From assembly GCF_051201015.1 (NCBI RefSeq), contig NZ_JBPEHI010000001.1: 64,000 nucleotides of DNA; one strand, 5' to 3'. The notes beneath the pieces were generated by a model. That model was given only the letters and a program-made list of their open reading frames with translations, made no database searches and was not told the origin of the DNA. This document shows, one piece after another, positions 15,732 through 24,951 of this stretch (within the stretch, counting starts at the first letter, position 1; each line of letters starts with the position of its first letter). The stretch is from Petrimonas sulfuriphila (GTDB lineage: Bacteria; Bacteroidota; Bacteroidia; Bacteroidales; Dysgonomonadaceae). The translations under genes were made by a program, and so were the position numbers.

Positions 15732-15769
15732 TTGCAGCAGCCTTGTTTTTTTAAGAAAAAAAGCTGCAA
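15732..15769 (+). terminator. Possible terminator after dpp11 gene
   Basis: TTGCAGC pairs with GCTGCAA. The 24-nt interior can extend the stem through TTTTTTT against AAAAAAA. The hairpin is clear; the 3' T-run is missing on the + strand. Confidence 0.5.
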
Positions 15770-15797
15770 AAAATAATATTAATACCTAGAAAGATCA

Positions 15798-15805
15798 TAT
15801 ATTTG
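15798..15805 (+). promoter_or_regulatory. -7 box for DUF4488-like lipoprotein gene
   Basis: TATATTTG matches TAnnTTTG, 33 bp before the start codon. No -33 match. Confidence 0.4.
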
Positions 15806-15837
15806 TATGGGGTAAATTCTATTAAATACAAGTAATC

Positions 15838-16383
15838 ATGAAAACGAAATTATTTTACTCTGTATTTGTTTGCGTGATTGCATTACTGGCCGGATGTGGG
15901 ACAGCGCAAAAAGGATTGAAAAGCGAAACAGCTAAGCGCTTGTTTGGATTGTGGGAGGTGAAAGCCATTCACAACAGCAATGAGGAAGGTTACAAAAAAA
16001 TGCCTCACGGGATGTTTAAGATGATTATCGATGACGGCAGGTTTGTTAACTTCATGACAACCGCAGGTGGCGCTATGATCACCGTTGACGGAACGTACAG
16101 GTTGGTTGGAGATTCCCTTTACATCGAAGAGATTAATCATTCTTTCAACAGAACACAGGTTGGGAAAGACAATCCCTTGAATTTGAAACTTTCCGGGCCT
16201 AAGTTTATGTACCTGAGGTGGTTTCAGGCAGTGGATGAGTTTGGTGAGAACCAGAATCAATGGATTGAGGAAATCTGGCAACGGGTAGAGCTTGAAGATA
16301 TGGAAGTGAGCCGTATCGATTTGGAGCAGGAACTCCGGGCGTTGGTGAAAGATCCTGAGGTGATAAAGAAAGTTATGGATTAA
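15838..16383 (+). CDS. DUF4488-like lipoprotein
   Basis: The 181-residue protein has a lipoprotein signal (LLAGC, Cys20) and a lipocalin-like beta domain beginning LFGLWEVKAI. That opening plus GTYRLVGDSLYIEEI recalls DUF4488 and related lipocalin-like Bacteroidetes proteins. A charged helical tail follows (RIDLEQELRALVKDPEVIKKVMD, split here: RIDLEQELRAL then VKDPEVIKKV). It is probably anchored to the outer membrane. No catalytic residues are evident and the function is unknown. It is the only gene between two terminators. Confidence 0.7.
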   Translation: MKTKLFYSVFVCVIALLAGCGTAQKGLKSETAKRLFGLWEVKAIHNSNEEGYKKMPHGMFKMIIDDGRFVNFMTTAGGAMITVDGTYRLVGDSLYIEEINHSFNRTQVGKDNPLNLKLSGPKFMYLRWFQAVDEFGENQNQWIEEIWQRVELEDMEVSRIDLEQELRALVKDPEVIKKVMD

Positions 16384-16404
16384 CCTCTCTTGCGGAACGA
16401 ATTG

Positions 16405-16440
16405 AAAAGAGCGTGTGATATTCTGACCGCACGCTCTTTT
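16405..16440. terminator. Bidirectional terminator
   Basis: AAAAGAGCGTG and CACGCTCTTTT form a perfect 11-bp stem with a 14-nt loop. It lies between the convergent lipoprotein and metY genes and provides a run of four T residues in both directions. Confidence 0.85.
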
Positions 16441-16459
16441 ACTGTGTATACCTTAATTT

Positions 16460-17758
16460 TTATAACTTCGACAACGCTTCGTCCAGCTCATATTTGATAT
16501 CATCGATATGCTCCAGCCCAAGTGACAACCGCAACATATTCGGATAAACCCCAGACGCAAGCTGAGCTTCTTTCGAAAGCTGTTCGTGTGTGGTAGTCGC
16601 CGGATGAATGATCAGTGTCCTTGTATCCCCCACATTAGCTACGTGGCTGATCAGGGACAGGTTGTCTATGACTGTGGCGGCCTGTTTTTCATTGCCTTTG
16701 ATAAAAAAGGACAAAACTCCGCCAAAACCGTTGTTTTTTAAATATTTCTTGGCTAAGGCGTTGTATTTGCTGCTTTCCAGTCCCGGATAATTGACTTTTT
16801 CTACTTTCGGATGTTTTTCGAGCCAACGGGCAATCTCCAATGTACTTGCATTTATTCGTTCTGCACGAAGTGAAAGTGTTTCCAGGCCCTGAAGCATCAT
16901 AAAGGAGTTGAATGGGCTAATGGCAGGCCCAAAGTCGCGCAGCCCCTCAACGCGGCAGCGTATGGCGAAAGCGATGTTCCCGAAAGGAGATTGATCACCG
17001 AAAACCTTCCAGAAATTTAATCCGTGATATCCTTCAGAAGGCTCACTGAGAGTGGGGTATTTCCCGTTGTTCCAGTTGAAATTTCCTCCGTCGATAATGA
17101 TTCCACCCATGGATGTGCCGTGTCCTCCAATCCACTTTGTGGCGGAATGAAGCACAATGTTTACTCCCCAGTCGATGGGATTGAACAAGTATCCACCTTG
17201 CGCAAACGTATTATCCATTATCACCGGCAGGTCTTTTTTGCGTGCCAGATCAACAATTTTTTCTACATCGGGGATGTTGTACTCCGGGTTTCCAATCATT
17301 TCGAGGTAGATGGCTTTTGTCTTTTCGTCTATCAGGCTTTCTATGCTGTCTACATCATCCCCTTTGGCGAAACGGAGCTCAACTCCCAACCGGGCAAAAG
17401 AAACCTTAAAAAGATTGTATGTGCCACCGTATAAGAATGATGTGCTGACTATGTTGTCGCCGGCGCTGGCCAAGCTGTTGATGGTGATAAACTCTGCAGA
17501 CTGTCCTGAGGCTGTGGCTACAGCTGCTGTCCCTTTTTCCAGGGCGGCCATCCGTTTTTCGAAAACATCCGTGGTAGGGTTTTGCAGCCGGGTATAAATA
17601 TTCCCAAACTCCCTTAAGCCGAATAGGTCGGCTCCGTGCTCCGCATTCTTAAAAACGAAAGCTGTTGTCTGATGAATGGGTGCGACTCTTGAGCCTTCAA
17701 TCTGATCTGGCTGTTGTCCTGCGTGAATCTGCAGGGTTTCGAAATGTAAATTTCTCAT
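16460..17758 (-). CDS. metY: O-acetylhomoserine sulfhydrylase
   Basis: This 432-residue PLP enzyme of the Cys/Met-metabolism family forms homocysteine from O-acetylhomoserine and sulfide (or methionine from methanethiol). Features include TRLQNPTTDVFEKRMAALE, YGGTYNLF, and the PLP-lysine region SATKWIGGHG at about residues 204-213. The C-terminal SLGLEHIDDI is typical. Length and the family-specific insert match MetY rather than MetB or MetC. Cytoplasmic; direct sulfhydrylation route of methionine synthesis. A -7 box lies at 17869-17876; I see no SAM riboswitch. Confidence 0.93.
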   Translation of the reverse strand: MRNLHFETLQIHAGQQPDQIEGSRVAPIHQTTAFVFKNAEHGADLFGLREFGNIYTRLQNPTTDVFEKRMAALEKGTAAVATASGQSAEFITINSLASAGDNIVSTSFLYGGTYNLFKVSFARLGVELRFAKGDDVDSIESLIDEKTKAIYLEMIGNPEYNIPDVEKIVDLARKKDLPVIMDNTFAQGGYLFNPIDWGVNIVLHSATKWIGGHGTSMGGIIIDGGNFNWNNGKYPTLSEPSEGYHGLNFWKVFGDQSPFGNIAFAIRCRVEGLRDFGPAISPFNSFMMLQGLETLSLRAERINASTLEIARWLEKHPKVEKVNYPGLESSKYNALAKKYLKNNGFGGVLSFFIKGNEKQAATVIDNLSLISHVANVGDTRTLIIHPATTTHEQLSKEAQLASGVYPNMLRLSLGLEHIDDIKYELDEALSKL

Positions 17759-17868
17759 TTTCTTTAATTGTTATTGAAGTTTTTAAAATAACCTAAATGC
17801 AGCAAAATTGTTCGTTTGACGACTATTTAAAATCAACAATCCGTTTTGTGTGACAAAATGCTATAGTG

Positions 17869-17876
17869 CAAAAGTA
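17869..17876 (-). promoter_or_regulatory. -7 box for metY
   Basis: TACTTTTG on the minus strand, 111 bp before the start codon. No -33 match; assignment tentative. Confidence 0.3.
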
Positions 17877-17963
17877 AAAGAAAATACGGGATCTTGGCAC
17901 AAATAAGTGTTAAATGTGCAATTTATGGCTGATTACAGGATGTTTCGCAGGAGAAAAGTTATG

Positions 17964-19169
17964 TTAGTTGTCAAATAACCGGCTTCGGGCAATCATGCAT
18001 GCGCCAACGACTCCGGCTTTGTTTTTTAATTTCGAAGGGATAATCTGCGTATCTTTATTAACCAGGCCCAACGAATGTTTTCTGACGGCACTTCTTATCG
18101 GAAGCATAATAAATCCTTCTGTTTCTGCTACCTGACCGCCTATAACCACCAGTTCCGGATTGAAAATATTAATCAGTCCGGCGACGTATTTACCCAGTTT
18201 GAACCCTACCTCTTCCATTATCTCAATGCAAAGCGGGTCTTCCATGTTGGTGGCTTTTACGATGTCTGTAAGGGTAAGTTTATTTAAGTCTTTTACCTGT
18301 TGGGTGAGAATGGAACTTTCTCCCTTGTTGATCCGCTCAAGTACCATCCGGTGTATAGCCAGCCCGGAGGCTTCTGTTTCGAGGCATCCCTTTTTGCCGC
18401 AATGGCAAATGATTTCGTTATCGAAAATGGGGAAATGGCCAAATTCTCCTGAAAATCCCGATTTCCCGTAGTATAGCTTCTTATCGATAATGATTCCAAT
18501 GCCGAGGCCCCAGCTTACATTTACAAAAATCACGTTACTTTCACTCTGTACCGCTCCCTTCATAAATTCACCGTAAGCCATGGAGCGCGTGTCATTGTCC
18601 ACAGTTACTTTATAGTTCAATCGGTTTGATAAGATATTGCTGATCGGCTCTTCACTAAAATAGAAGCTGCTGTAGCTGTATCCGGATTCGGGGTTTACGC
18701 GGCCCGAGATATTCAGGCAGATGTTGTATATTTTTTGCTTCAGTTCACCCGTTTCACGGATGAATTTTTGTATGTGCTCACAAAGGACATCGAACGAGTC
18801 TGTGGTGTTTTCATACATATACGAAATTCCCATTTCGTACTTCACAATATCGCCTTTAAAATCCATCAACGCAATGTTTAAATGGTGTCTTGTCATGTCT
18901 ACCCCTATGAAATAGACAGATGACGGATTCAAGCCGTAAACATTTGGGTACCTTCCGCCTGCGGTTTGTATTTTTCCGAAATCGGCAACCAATCCTTTAT
19001 CGCTCAGCTCCCCGATCAATTTTGTTACAGTAGGAACACTCAGGTCGAGCCCTTTTGAAAGTTCGGCTATCGTGTCATTTCCGTTGTTAACGAAATGGTT
19101 GATTATCTCTTTTTTTATCTGGATGTTTTTGGGGCTTTTGTCGGTGCTTAAGAAGAAACTCTTTTCCAT
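17964..19169 (-). CDS. ROK family transcriptional regulator
   Basis: The 401-residue protein combines an N-terminal winged helix-turn-helix (about 15-75, TIAELSKGLDLSVPTVTKLIG) with a ROK sugar-kinase-like domain. The ROK zinc motif is present as CHCGKKGCLE at about residue 250, and the sugar site includes NVSWGLGIGII. This is the NagC/XylR type that senses a sugar or sugar phosphate. The nearest genes are not sugar operons, so the regulon is probably elsewhere. A -7 box TATCTTTG lies upstream at 19276-19283. The intergenic region shared with hppA is 278 bp. Confidence 0.9.
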   Translation of the reverse strand: MEKSFFLSTDKSPKNIQIKKEIINHFVNNGNDTIAELSKGLDLSVPTVTKLIGELSDKGLVADFGKIQTAGGRYPNVYGLNPSSVYFIGVDMTRHHLNIALMDFKGDIVKYEMGISYMYENTTDSFDVLCEHIQKFIRETGELKQKIYNICLNISGRVNPESGYSYSSFYFSEEPISNILSNRLNYKVTVDNDTRSMAYGEFMKGAVQSESNVIFVNVSWGLGIGIIIDKKLYYGKSGFSGEFGHFPIFDNEIICHCGKKGCLETEASGLAIHRMVLERINKGESSILTQQVKDLNKLTLTDIVKATNMEDPLCIEIMEEVGFKLGKYVAGLINIFNPELVVIGGQVAETEGFIMLPIRSAVRKHSLGLVNKDTQIIPSKLKNKAGVVGACMIARSRLFDN

Positions 19170-19275
19170 CTCACTCTTTATTTTATAGAAAATATGTTGT
19201 ATCCTGATTTTAAAGGTTAGTTAAAGGCAATATTTATAAATTGTCTGAATTTTTAAACCATATAATAAATTAGGG

Positions 19276-19283
19276 CAAAGATA
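19276..19283 (-). promoter_or_regulatory. -7 box for ROK regulator
   Basis: TATCTTTG on the minus strand, 107 bp before the start codon. A good -7 match without a spaced -33 box. Confidence 0.4.
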
Positions 19284-19353
19284 ATAAAAATGTAAAATTT
19301 AAGTGCCGGTTCTTGCACAAAAAAACAGGAATAATAAAAAAATAACAATAATT

Positions 19354-19398
19354 TAACTTTATCGGCGATAATTCGATCATATTTTATAACTTTATCGG
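19354..19398 (+). repeat. 12-bp direct repeats upstream of hppA
   Basis: TAACTTTATCGG occurs at 19354-19365 and again at 19387-19398, exactly 33 bp apart, 50-94 bp before the hppA start. TAACTTTA resembles a weak -7 box, so these could be tandem promoters or paired regulator sites. Confidence 0.5.
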
Positions 19399-19447
19399 AA
19401 TTTCTTAAAATCGTAAACCTAAAATACAAATTAACTTTTAATTATCA

Positions 19448-21652
19448 ATGAATTACTTTTATCTTGTCCCCATTGCATCGTTGTTCGCTCTAAGTTTTGC
19501 TTTCTATTTCTTCAAGAAGATGATGAGAGAAAGCGAAGGTACAGAACAAATGAAGACCATCGCGAAATATGTCCGCGAAGGTGCCATGTCTTATTTGAAG
19601 CAACAATATAAAGTTGTTGCTATCGTCTTTGTTATTTTAGCCTCGGTTTTTGCCGTTATGGCTTATTTTGGGTTGCAGAACAACTGGGTTCCCTTTGCAT
19701 TTTTAACCGGAGGTTTTTTTTCTGCGTTAGCGGGTTTTTTTGGTATGAAAACCGCCACTTATGCATCGGCACGTACAGCGAATGCTGCTAAAAATTCACT
19801 CAACAAGGGATTACAGGTAGCCTTCCGCTCAGGCGCCGTTATGGGCCTGGTGGTTGTGGGGTTAGCCTTACTTGATATTTCTGCGTGGTATCTTGTCCTG
19901 GATCATTTCATTGACAGTGCGGAGCCCGGACACAAGCTTATCATGATTACCACTACGATGCTTACCTTCGGTATGGGTGCTTCCACGCAGGCGCTGTTCG
20001 CACGTGTGGGGGGAGGAATTTACACCAAGGCGGCCGATGTGGGAGCTGACCTGGTCGGAAAAGTGGAAGCCGGTATTCCCGAAGATGATCCGCGAAATCC
20101 TGCTACCATTGCGGATAACGTGGGTGATAACGTAGGAGATGTGGCGGGGATGGGAGCCGACCTTTATGAGTCTTACTGCGGTTCTATCCTGGCTACGGCT
20201 GCACTGGGTGCTTCGGCTTTCGTGCTGAACCCTGCTATGCAGGCCAAAGCGGTTTTTGCACCCATGATTATTGCGGCTATCGGTGTTTTTCTTTCCATAC
20301 TGGGTATCTTTCTGGTGCATACAGGTGAAAATGCCGATATGAAAAAACTGATGGCCGCATTGAATCGCGGAGTTAACGTAAGTGCGGTATTGATTGCCCT
20401 GTTCACTTTTGTTATTTTGTACCTTCTGGGTTTCGAAAACTGGTTAGGGTTATCTTTCTCAGTAATTTCCGGATTGCTGGCTGGAATTGTTATCGGACAA
20501 GGTACGGAATATTTTACGTCTCATTCTTTCCGCCCAACGCAACAAATTGCAGAAAGTGGCAAAACCGGGCCGGCTACCGTTATTATCTCGGGTATGGGGA
20601 CCGGAATGATATCTACATTTATTCCCGTGATAACCATAGCGTTGGCTATTCTGTTTTCTTACCTGTGTGCCACTGGGTTTGATGTGCAGAACATGATGTC
20701 GGGAGAGAACCTGAGTATGGGATTGTATGGCATTGGAATAGCCGCTGTGGGGATGCTTTCGACTCTCGGGATAACATTGGCTACAGATGCTTACGGGCCA
20801 ATTGCGGATAATGCCGGCGGAAACGCTGAGATGTGCGGATTGGGAAAAGAGGTCCGCAAACGTACGGATGCCCTGGATGCTCTTGGAAACACTACTGCTG
20901 CCACGGGAAAAGGATTTGCGATCGGTTCCGCTGCATTGACGGCACTTGCTTTGTTGGCCTCCTATATCGAAGAGATTAAAATAGGTATGTTGCGGCTTGG
21001 ACAAACTGTACTTGAGTTTGCCGATGGCAGTGATGCTGTGGAAATTGCTAAAGCCGGTTTTGCCGATTTCATGAACTATTATCAGGTTACCCTGATGAAT
21101 CCCAAGGTGCTTGTCGGCATTTTTATCGGTTCGATGATGGCATTTCTTTTCTGTGGGCTTACCATGAATGCTGTGGGAAGAGCTGCTCAGAAAATGGTGG
21201 AAGAGGTACGTCGCCAGTTCCGTGAAATCGCAGGCATATTAGAAGGTACGGGTACTCCCGACTATGCGAAGTGTGTTGAGATATCCACGAAGGGTGCGCA
21301 ACGGGAGATGTTGTTGCCGTCACTTCTGGCCATTGCCATTCCCATTGTAACGGGGGTTATTCTCGGAGTGCCCGGTGTCATGGGACTATTGGCCGGGGGA
21401 TTGGGTTCTGGATTTGTGTTGGCTGTTTTTATGGCAAACTCCGGCGGTGCGTGGGACAATGCCAAAAAATACGTGGAAGAAGGTAACCTGGGCGGAAAAG
21501 GCAGTGACGTGCACAAAGCCACCGTGGTGGGGGATACTGTTGGTGATCCGTTCAAGGATACATCCGGGCCTTCGCTCAACATTTTGATCAAGCTGATGAG
21601 TATGATTTCTATCGTGATGGCGGGGCTGACGGTTGCCTGGAGCCTTCTGTGA
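19448..21652 (+). CDS. hppA: Membrane-bound K+-dependent pyrophosphatase
   Basis: The 734-residue, roughly 16-helix membrane protein couples pyrophosphate hydrolysis to ion pumping. The pyrophosphate/Mg site reads YTKAADVGADLVGKVE followed by DDPRNPATIADNVGDNVGD. The other end of the site is near the C-terminus (GGAWDNAKKYVE, VGDTVGDPFKDTSG). The cation-selecting stretch reads GNTTAATGKGFAIGSA. Ala rather than Lys after GNTT marks the K+-dependent subfamily. Related Bacteroides enzymes pump Na+ or both Na+ and H+; which ion this one pumps cannot be decided here. It would recover energy from biosynthetic pyrophosphate. Confidence 0.95.
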   Translation: MNYFYLVPIASLFALSFAFYFFKKMMRESEGTEQMKTIAKYVREGAMSYLKQQYKVVAIVFVILASVFAVMAYFGLQNNWVPFAFLTGGFFSALAGFFGMKTATYASARTANAAKNSLNKGLQVAFRSGAVMGLVVVGLALLDISAWYLVLDHFIDSAEPGHKLIMITTTMLTFGMGASTQALFARVGGGIYTKAADVGADLVGKVEAGIPEDDPRNPATIADNVGDNVGDVAGMGADLYESYCGSILATAALGASAFVLNPAMQAKAVFAPMIIAAIGVFLSILGIFLVHTGENADMKKLMAALNRGVNVSAVLIALFTFVILYLLGFENWLGLSFSVISGLLAGIVIGQGTEYFTSHSFRPTQQIAESGKTGPATVIISGMGTGMISTFIPVITIALAILFSYLCATGFDVQNMMSGENLSMGLYGIGIAAVGMLSTLGITLATDAYGPIADNAGGNAEMCGLGKEVRKRTDALDALGNTTAATGKGFAIGSAALTALALLASYIEEIKIGMLRLGQTVLEFADGSDAVEIAKAGFADFMNYYQVTLMNPKVLVGIFIGSMMAFLFCGLTMNAVGRAAQKMVEEVRRQFREIAGILEGTGTPDYAKCVEISTKGAQREMLLPSLLAIAIPIVTGVILGVPGVMGLLAGGLGSGFVLAVFMANSGGAWDNAKKYVEEGNLGGKGSDVHKATVVGDTVGDPFKDTSGPSLNILIKLMSMISIVMAGLTVAWSLL

Positions 21653-21667
21653 CGGTAGTCAAAAAAA

Positions 21668-21697
21668 CCCCGAAAGTTTTTTGTCTAACTTTCGGGG
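21668..21697. terminator. Bidirectional terminator, mdh and hppA
   Basis: CCCCGAAAGTT and AACTTTCGGGG form a perfect 11-bp stem with an 8-nt loop between the convergent genes. Seven T residues follow on the minus strand, so it chiefly serves mdh. Confidence 0.9.
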
Positions 21698-21727
21698 TTC
21701 ATATCAATCCTGGAGTTTTTTATAAAT

Positions 21728-22726
21728 TTATAAGTTCGGATTTACCGATTTCCATTGATCAGTTGCGGGGATGATTCCCATAGCGATGACTTCATCACGC
21801 AGCTTTGCCAGGTGTTGGTAGCTTTCTTTCAAGGCCGTCATTTCGCTGTCGGTTCCTTTGGTCTCGTTTATGACCACACCGTCTTTGGTGATGTTGGTTT
21901 CCATTGCCATCATGATGTTCGGGAAATCGACGGTATTTACGTAACAACCCGAAGGCCAACCGAATTTCTCTCCGCCCATGGCTGCGCGGATCATTTCTAC
22001 CGATACGTACGACGGGCTTTGGAACGATGAGCGTCCACGCAGTTTAATGATGTTTGCGCCCCCTTTGGTTACTCTTAGTTTAAGGGCATCCCAGTCTTCG
22101 TTTGTGAGCTCGGGTGTGCCGATGAGGTCGGTTAACGGTTTTCCGTCAACTTTTGCCGTAGAGGCAAAAACAGCCATTTGCTCGCCGTGTCCGCCATAGG
22201 TGCGGGTATTGGTAACCTGGCTCTGTTTTACACCGAAATGTTTTGCCAGTTCGCTTTGTAAACGGGTACTGTCCAGTCCGGCCAGTGTGGTAACGCAGCC
22301 CGGTTTCAGGCCCGAGTGAATAAGGGCCACCAGGCCGGTAATGTCGGCAGGATTAAAAATAACGGTAAGGTGTTTCAGATCGGGGCAGTAAGCCTTGATG
22401 TCTTTACCCAGTTGAGCTGCAATCTCCGCATTGCCTTTCAACAAATCTTCGCGGGTCATGCCGTCTTTTCGCGGAGCACCGCCCGAAGAAATCATGTATT
22501 TTGTGCCGGTGAATGCTTCCCGGATATCGGTGGTGAACGTAAAATCCACTCCTTCAAATCCACAATGGCGCATTTCTTCGTAAACACCCTCCAGGCCCAG
22601 AGCAAAGGGGTCGTATAAGCAGATGTTCGGGGTTAGACGCATCATTGCCGCAGTTTGCGCCATGTTTGAACCAATCATTCCGGCAGCGCCAACGATGGTT
22701 AATTTTTCGTTTGTTAAAAAGCTCAT
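21728..22726 (-). CDS. mdh: Malate dehydrogenase
   Basis: The 332-residue NAD-dependent enzyme belongs to the lactate/malate dehydrogenase family. The N-terminal dinucleotide motif is IVGAAGMIGSN (11-21). Substrate-binding arginines lie in GGAPRKDGMTRED (about 82-94), which is malate-type. The catalytic His is in TYGGHGEQM at about residue 170. It interconverts malate and oxaloacetate in the reductive branch to succinate and propionate used by Bacteroidales. It has its own -7 box (22765-22772) and a strong terminator. Confidence 0.93.
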   Translation of the reverse strand: MSFLTNEKLTIVGAAGMIGSNMAQTAAMMRLTPNICLYDPFALGLEGVYEEMRHCGFEGVDFTFTTDIREAFTGTKYMISSGGAPRKDGMTREDLLKGNAEIAAQLGKDIKAYCPDLKHLTVIFNPADITGLVALIHSGLKPGCVTTLAGLDSTRLQSELAKHFGVKQSQVTNTRTYGGHGEQMAVFASTAKVDGKPLTDLIGTPELTNEDWDALKLRVTKGGANIIKLRGRSSFQSPSYVSVEMIRAAMGGEKFGWPSGCYVNTVDFPNIMMAMETNITKDGVVINETKGTDSEMTALKESYQHLAKLRDEVIAMGIIPATDQWKSVNPNL

Positions 22727-22764
22727 AATTGAAATTATTAAATGTTGAATGTTTTTTCGGAGGC

Positions 22765-22772
22765 CAAATTTA
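22765..22772 (-). promoter_or_regulatory. -7 box for mdh
   Basis: TAAATTTG on the minus strand, 39 bp before the start codon. Confidence 0.45.
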
Positions 22773-22856
22773 CGATATTATCCCGACATTAAAGAAAAAA
22801 AGAATTAAATAAACGTTAAAACCCTGCCCGGCTTAACCTTACAACAACCGGGATCG

Positions 22857-22964
22857 TCACGGGCAGAGAAAACTTCCTCTTAACCGGATATCGCTGGAAG
22901 CCGCTCCGATCATGATTGTAAATTCCCCGGGTTCGGTAACTTCTTCCATCTGGGCATTGAACAG
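22857..22964 (-). pseudogene. C-terminal remnant of GH3 beta-glucosidase
   Basis: Translated on the minus strand, this stretch gives 35 residues and a TGA stop, beginning LFNAQMEEVTEPGEFTIMIG and continuing with ASSDIRLRGSF. This is the end of the fibronectin type III-like domain that closes GH3 beta-glucosidases (pattern PGEF.vmvG.sS.dirl.gsF). There is no start codon and no upstream GH3 sequence. The frame is cut at the hairpin 22963-22990. It lies 51 bp downstream of the SusD-like gene on the same strand, where the enzyme of a small polysaccharide-utilisation locus would be expected. Confidence 0.75.
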
Positions 22965-22990
22965 AGGCTGCCTTTTTGGGGGCAGCCTCT
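22963..22990 (-). terminator. Hairpin after susD-like gene
   Basis: AGAGGCTGCC and GGCAGCCTCT form a perfect 10-bp stem with an 8-nt loop, 25 bp past the SusD-like stop codon. No T-run follows on the minus strand, so termination is likely but not certain. It overlaps the edge of the GH3 remnant. Confidence 0.6.
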
Positions 22991-23014
22991 CTTTCATTGG
23001 AAGTGTTGAGCCGG

Positions 23015-24931
23015 TTAGTGTCTTGCCCACCAAAGCGGAGTTAACACTGCGTCGGTTCCTCCGAGTAATTCAACGGCTTGTTTATATCCTTCAGGGTTAC
23101 TGTTTTCAAGTGATGCAGGATATTTTAATCGTTGAGGGAAGAAATCGGGTTGTTGGGTGGTTTTTACATTATCTTTCGTTATAGCCGGAAGATTTGTTAA
23201 CGGGTTTTCCACAACCATGTTTTCGAAGAATGGGAGTCCAAGACGACGGTAATCGTTCCAGGTTTCGAGTGGTAACCACGGATTTTGAGCGATGAATTTT
23301 TGGGTGATGACTTTCGTCATCTGGTCGTTCAATGCTTTCTTATAAGAAGTCTGGCTTGCTACCGGAAATTTATACGCAAACTTCGCCGCTTGGTTAGTAT
23401 AACCATCAATAATGTCTACTTCAACGGTTGCAGGAGGCTCTGCTGTATGATCCCATTTTACGGATGTTCCAACACGGTTGTAATCTGTTGAAGCAATATA
23501 CGTGTCGTAAAAACTGCTAACGCCATGATAGTCCAGGCTGGCTTTAATTCCTTTTTCGTAAGCTTCTTTTGCAGACGTGGGCGTTGTCCAGCCTCTTAGA
23601 GCTGCTTCAGCCAGTAGGAAATAGGTTTCCCAAGAAGCAAAGAATACGCGTTTTTGCGAATGATTCCTGTATTTTTTTACGAGTATAGGGTTGTATAAAG
23701 ATCCTATAATCTGGTTCATGGCAGACATGTCTCCCCAGCTTCCACCTGGCATAGTGTTCCACGTAAACGCTAAATTAACAGTGGCGATTTCATTATTTTG
23801 GTCTTTATCTGCAAACACAGATCTTTCCAAAGGGCCTAAATCATCTTCCGATGTAAATTGTGCATCGGGGCTGGTGAAATCACCGGGTATGGCGTAGAGT
23901 TTGTAAGCTCTTGGGTCAATGGTGTTGTGAAGTCCGTCGAAGAAGAACCCGATTGAAGGATCGTTTGTATACGTTGAAAATTGATTTTGGAACCTTTTTC
24001 CCATATATCCCTTCGGTTTGATGTGAGAAGCGTAGGAAGCGTCCAGCATGTCTGCCGATTTAACACTGCCTAGATTAATCATGAGATTGTTTAGCGTATT
24101 GCTCATTAATAATGCATTCCAAGGTCTTGACATTACTCCTGCCAGCGGATCCCAACCGTCACGTTCTTTAACTGCAAACATTTCGTCTGCCGTTAAAATA
24201 ATTGACCCTTTCGCTGCATCTTCAAATTCAGATTTTGCTTTTGCTGCATCTGCTTCCGATAAACGCATAGCCAGACGCATACGCATTGAGTTGGCGTATT
24301 TTATCCACTTTTCAAAATCGAACTGATAAGCACGGTCAAATTTCTTATCAATGTCTTGAGCTTTTACATTGACATCAATTTTCTGTGCTGCATCTTTCAA
24401 TTCATCGATCATAAAATAATATACGTCTTTAACACTGGAGAATTCAGGGTTTGTTCCTTTAAATGCTTCAAGGGGAAGAGGACCAAAATTATCGGCGAAC
24501 TCACTCATTAGGTATGCTCGCCAGATTCTAGCTACTTCTTTGAGGTTTTTCGTCATTTGGCGGTCGTACTCTACTGCGAACTCATCTTTTTGAATTTGTT
24601 TTTCAGCCAAGTCTACTGCTTGCGTTGCTGATTTCATCCAACCCGATACATAGTTGTAATAATCGGAACTCCAGTCATTGTTATAAGTGCCAAGGTTTAT
24701 GCCGCCCGAACGGTCTTGTCTACCGGCACGTCTCCAATACAAAACAAAAGCACGTTCAGCAATGTGCGGGTCTTGTTGCGCATCGGTTATGGCTTTATTG
24801 ATTATGTATTGAACCTTGATGTCGTCTTCATTTGCAGCATTTGGATCTTTATTAATGTCTTCGAAGTCGGAACAGGCTCCTAAAAACATGATCGCTGCCA
24901 AAAAAGCCAATAATATATTTTTCTTTTTCAT
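23015..24931 (-). CDS. SusD/RagB family outer-membrane lipoprotein
   Basis: The 638-residue lipoprotein (lipobox LGAC, Cys20) is of the SusD_2-like type. After the Cys come acidic residues (SDFEDINKDPNAAN), then a helical TPR-like body. Near the C-terminus PWLPLETWNDYRRLGLPFF is the segment shared by SusD-like proteins. It would form the extracellular lid over the SusC-like barrel encoded 20 bp upstream and capture the substrate. Members of this subgroup serve glycans or peptides, and the ligand cannot be told. The adjacent GH3 fragment hints at a beta-glucoside. Confidence 0.9.
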   Translation of the reverse strand: MKKKNILLAFLAAIMFLGACSDFEDINKDPNAANEDDIKVQYIINKAITDAQQDPHIAERAFVLYWRRAGRQDRSGGINLGTYNNDWSSDYYNYVSGWMKSATQAVDLAEKQIQKDEFAVEYDRQMTKNLKEVARIWRAYLMSEFADNFGPLPLEAFKGTNPEFSSVKDVYYFMIDELKDAAQKIDVNVKAQDIDKKFDRAYQFDFEKWIKYANSMRMRLAMRLSEADAAKAKSEFEDAAKGSIILTADEMFAVKERDGWDPLAGVMSRPWNALLMSNTLNNLMINLGSVKSADMLDASYASHIKPKGYMGKRFQNQFSTYTNDPSIGFFFDGLHNTIDPRAYKLYAIPGDFTSPDAQFTSEDDLGPLERSVFADKDQNNEIATVNLAFTWNTMPGGSWGDMSAMNQIIGSLYNPILVKKYRNHSQKRVFFASWETYFLLAEAALRGWTTPTSAKEAYEKGIKASLDYHGVSSFYDTYIASTDYNRVGTSVKWDHTAEPPATVEVDIIDGYTNQAAKFAYKFPVASQTSYKKALNDQMTKVITQKFIAQNPWLPLETWNDYRRLGLPFFENMVVENPLTNLPAITKDNVKTTQQPDFFPQRLKYPASLENSNPEGYKQAVELLGGTDAVLTPLWWARH

Positions 24932-24951
24932 TTTCTTGTTTTGTTAAATTA

